16,740 nucleotides of DNA from Candidatus Segatella papionis (lineage in GTDB: Bacteria > Bacteroidota > Bacteroidia > Bacteroidales > Bacteroidaceae). The translations under genes and the position numbers were made by a program. The notes under the pieces were generated by a model. It was given only the letters and a program-made list of their open reading frames with translations. It searched no databases and was not told the origin of the DNA. The stretch covers positions 1 to 16,740 of the forward strand of contig DBLF01000061.1 in assembly GCA_002297965.1 (NCBI GenBank), in the 5' to 3' direction. Of this stretch, positions 15,388-16,740 are shown piece after piece. Within the stretch, counting starts at the first letter, position 1. Each line of letters begins with the position of its first letter.

Positions 15388-15449
15388 AAGAAAATAGTTT
15401 CATTTCTGCCAATGATACAGTAAAATGGTAGAAATGAAACTATTTTCTT
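15388..15449. repeat. Long inverted repeat downstream of the AraC-type gene
   Basis: 24-bp arms (15388-15411 and 15426-15449) pair throughout with one G-T wobble around a 14-nt loop. The arms contain GTTTCATTTCT and its complement. There is no long T-run, but it could still end the regulator transcript; it could equally be a protein-binding site. Its right arm contains the first direct repeat of the operator candidate. Confidence 0.85.
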
Positions 15450-15461
15450 TAGAAATGAAAC
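15429..15461 (+). promoter_or_regulatory. Candidate AraC-type operator: two 12-bp direct repeats
   Basis: TAGAAATGAAAC occurs exactly at 15429-15440 and 15450-15461, 21 bp apart start to start (two helical turns). An inverted copy with one mismatch is at 15397-15408. The second repeat ends 22 bp before a -7 box at 15484, at the -33 position, where no TTTG is seen. This is the arrangement expected for an activator of the AraC family. The link to the adjacent regulator is inferred. Confidence 0.6.
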
Positions 15462-15483
15462 ACATTTTTTCATAGATAATCCA

Positions 15484-15491
15484 TACTTTTG
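15484..15491 (+). promoter_or_regulatory. Promoter -7 box for the 81-residue membrane protein
   Basis: TACTTTTG followed by CA fits the Bacteroidetes consensus. There is no -33 TTTG at the right distance; the direct repeats occupy that place. The leader to the ATG at 15634 is about 135 nt. The gene-free stretch 15321-15633 holds the inverted repeat, the operator candidate, this promoter and the leader. Confidence 0.65.
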
Positions 15492-15633
15492 CACCTGTAG
15501 AACAGCATTCCACGCTTTCATACGACATCTTACATTCTCGCATCTGTACAGGGGCATTAGCTTCAGTTGAGATGAAGACTGAGATAGATGCCTATCGTGG
15601 GGCTTGCATAATATTAATCAAAGAAATAAATTT

Positions 15634-15879
15634 ATGGTGGACCTTTTATTATTAAAACCAACAATGTTAGCTGATGCGGTGGGAATCATTCTTATTGTGG
15701 TGGTTGCGATTGCTGCAATCTCCTTGTTGTGGCTTGATTATCGCCACTATATTGAAAAATATAGAAAAAGGAAGTTTCGCTTCATCGAGTTTATCAAGAA
15801 TGAGGAACTTTATCTGTTTCTTCTACTCATGTTTGTTTTCTTGATAGGCGGAGAAATCTTGCTGTATCATATTATGTAG
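15634..15879 (+). CDS. 81-residue two-helix membrane protein, function unknown
   Basis: ATG 15634 is preferred over an in-frame TTG at 15604, which would add a polar N-terminus. Helix 1 is about 12-34 (ADAVGIILIVVVAIAAISLLWL). A strongly basic loop follows (37-53, EKYRKRKFRF). Helix 2 is about 58-79 (ELYLFLLLMFVFLIGGEILLY). By the positive-inside rule the loop is cytoplasmic and both ends face the periplasm. It does not match a family I recognise. Own promoter, long leader and a good terminator (15911-15962) show a single-gene unit. Its position behind the AraC-type regulator and the repeats suggests regulated expression. Confidence 0.68.
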   Translation: MVDLLLLKPTMLADAVGIILIVVVAIAAISLLWLDYRHYIEKYRKRKFRFIEFIKNEELYLFLLLMFVFLIGGEILLYHIM

Positions 15880-15910
15880 ATAGTTTCAATTTTTCTAAGA
15901 ACTCAGAAAA

Positions 15911-15962
15911 CTCTTGCAGGGATAGACTTTGATGTAGTCTATTCCTGCGGAGAAACTTTTTT
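15911..15962 (+). terminator. Intrinsic terminator of the 81-residue membrane-protein gene
   Basis: 13-bp arms at 15916-15928 and 15936-15948 with one wobble around a 7-nt loop, extended by weaker outer pairing, are followed by six T's (15957-15962). It lies 32 bp after the stop codon. Confidence 0.82.
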
Positions 15963-16006
15963 GAAAATTTATGGCTTGGCGAATGCTGTATCTCGATACT
16001 TTTTTG

Positions 16007-16014
16007 TACTTTTG
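16007..16014 (+). promoter_or_regulatory. Promoter -7 box for the DUF1846 gene
   Basis: TACTTTTG followed by CA; no clear -33 TTTG. The predicted start near 16021 leaves about 60 nt to the ATG at 16083, or about 10 nt to an in-frame ATG at 16032. Confidence 0.65.
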
Positions 16015-16082
16015 CATCTGATTTTGTTTTTATGCAAAAACATATTGTAAACAACCAAGAAAGAAATACAATTCAAGACAAT

Positions 16083-16740
16083 ATGAAGATAGGATTTGAC
16101 AACGAGAAGTATCTGAAGATTCAATCTGAGCATATCAAGGAGCGAATCTCTAAGTTTGACGGAAAGCTTTACCTCGAATTGGGTGGCAAGCTTTTCGACG
16201 ACCACCACGCCAGCCGTGTCTTGCCAGGATTTCAGCCTGACAGCAAACTGCGCATGTTCCAGAAAATCAGCGATAGCATTGAGATTGTTATCGTGATTAG
16301 TGCAGCCGACATCGTAAAGAACAAGAAGCGTGCCGACCTTGGCATCACTTACGATGAGGATGTGCTCCGCCTCCGTGGCGAGTTCCAAAACCGTGGCTTC
16401 ATGGTGGGTTCTGTTGTCATCACCCATTTCGACGGTCAGCCTGCCGCCATCGCCTTCAAGCAGCGCTTGGAGCGTGAGGGCATCAAGACTTACTGTCATT
16501 ATCTCATCGAGGGCTATCCTCACAATGTGGACCTTATTGCTTCTGACGAGGGCTTCGGCAAGAACGACTATGTGGAGACCGAGCGTCCATTGGTAATCGT
16601 CACAGCCCCTGGTCCTGGTAGCGGCAAGATGGCGGTCTGCCTGAGTCAGCTTTATAATGAGAATAAGCGTGGTGTGCGTGCTGGTTACGCCAAGTTTGAG
16701 ACTTTCCCTGTTTGGAATCTCCCATTGAAGCACCCTGTCA
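16083..16740 (+). CDS. DUF1846 family protein, 5' part
   Basis: 219 complete codons are visible and the frame stays open to the window end; the family is usually around 500 residues. It begins MKIGFDNEKYLKIQSEHIKERI and includes LYLELGGKLFDDHHASRVLPGF (35-56) and a P-loop-like TAPGPGSGKMA (174-184), all characteristic of DUF1846. The conserved GPGSGK suggests nucleotide or phosphate binding, but the biochemical function is not established to my knowledge. No signal peptide, so cytoplasmic. The start at 16083 gives the family's usual N-terminus; an in-frame ATG at 16032 would add 17 residues. Single gene with its own promoter as far as can be seen. Confidence 0.88.
   Translation, partial: MKIGFDNEKYLKIQSEHIKERISKFDGKLYLELGGKLFDDHHASRVLPGFQPDSKLRMFQKISDSIEIVIVISAADIVKNKKRADLGITYDEDVLRLRGEFQNRGFMVGSVVITHFDGQPAAIAFKQRLEREGIKTYCHYLIEGYPHNVDLIASDEGFGKNDYVETERPLVIVTAPGPGSGKMAVCLSQLYNENKRGVRAGYAKFETFPVWNLPLKHPV

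Noticed and set aside
15492..15600. Possible structured leader (riboswitch-like) before the 81-residue gene
   Set aside because: Only short pairings are found (six bp between 15494-15499 and 15547-15552; five bp near 15553-15592). They match no riboswitch I know.
15572..15655. A 27-codon frame in the leader of the 81-residue gene, overlapping its start
   Set aside because: No ribosome binding site or compositional sign of coding. It may be chance, although a leader peptide controlling the gene cannot be excluded.
15969..16733. A 254-codon frame antisense to the DUF1846 gene
   Set aside because: The plus-strand frame carries the DUF1846 signature; the antisense frame is its shadow.

Overview
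The window comes from a chromosome of the order Bacteroidales, most likely Prevotellaceae (Prevotella or Segatella copri-like). Four things support this: a short primary sigma factor without region 1.1 and with the MRQLKI start typical of Bacteroidetes; nine promoters of the Bacteroidetes TAnnTTTG type; a type B C-terminal domain of the type IX secretion system (T9SS); and PorT-family, WG-repeat and DUF6722-like proteins. Nothing looks like a phage, plasmid, insertion sequence, CRISPR array, rRNA or tRNA. The genes are mostly housekeeping and envelope genes, with a few small unknown ones.

Layout, left to right. The 3' part of a WecA/MraY-type sugar-phosphate transferase (1-588, +) meets uvrA (-) at a shared hairpin terminator. 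uvrA is translationally coupled to the gene before it, a 137-residue secreted protein that is almost nothing but a T9SS type B sorting domain. A divergent promoter region (about 3948-4049) also starts a rightward series: a LysM plus periplasmic-binding-fold protein, a PorT-family barrel, an MFS transporter and a WG-repeat protein. This series ends at a terminator shared with rpoD (-). Two gaps in the series carry the same 24-bp repeat a few bases after a stop codon.

rpoD and a POT-family peptide transporter (+) diverge from one intergenic region. The transporter ends at a hairpin facing a pair of very small membrane-protein genes on the minus strand (75 and 34 residues). Upstream of these lies a DPP5-like secreted S9 peptidase (-), whose terminator is a near-copy of the first hairpin. 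The peptidase diverges from a membrane-anchored AraC-type regulator (+). Downstream of the regulator are an inverted repeat and two direct repeats placed like an AraC-type operator before the promoter of an 81-residue two-helix membrane protein. The window ends inside a DUF1846 gene.

The genes probably work as follows. The S9 peptidase and the POT transporter could form a peptide scavenging route, with dipeptide release in the periplasm and uptake at the inner membrane. The LysM/binding-fold protein and the PorT-family barrel look like an envelope pair. The AraC-type regulator is the natural candidate to control the small gene downstream of it. The best candidates for undescribed biology are that regulator/operator/small-protein unit, the 75+34-residue membrane pair, and the passenger-less T9SS domain protein coupled to uvrA.
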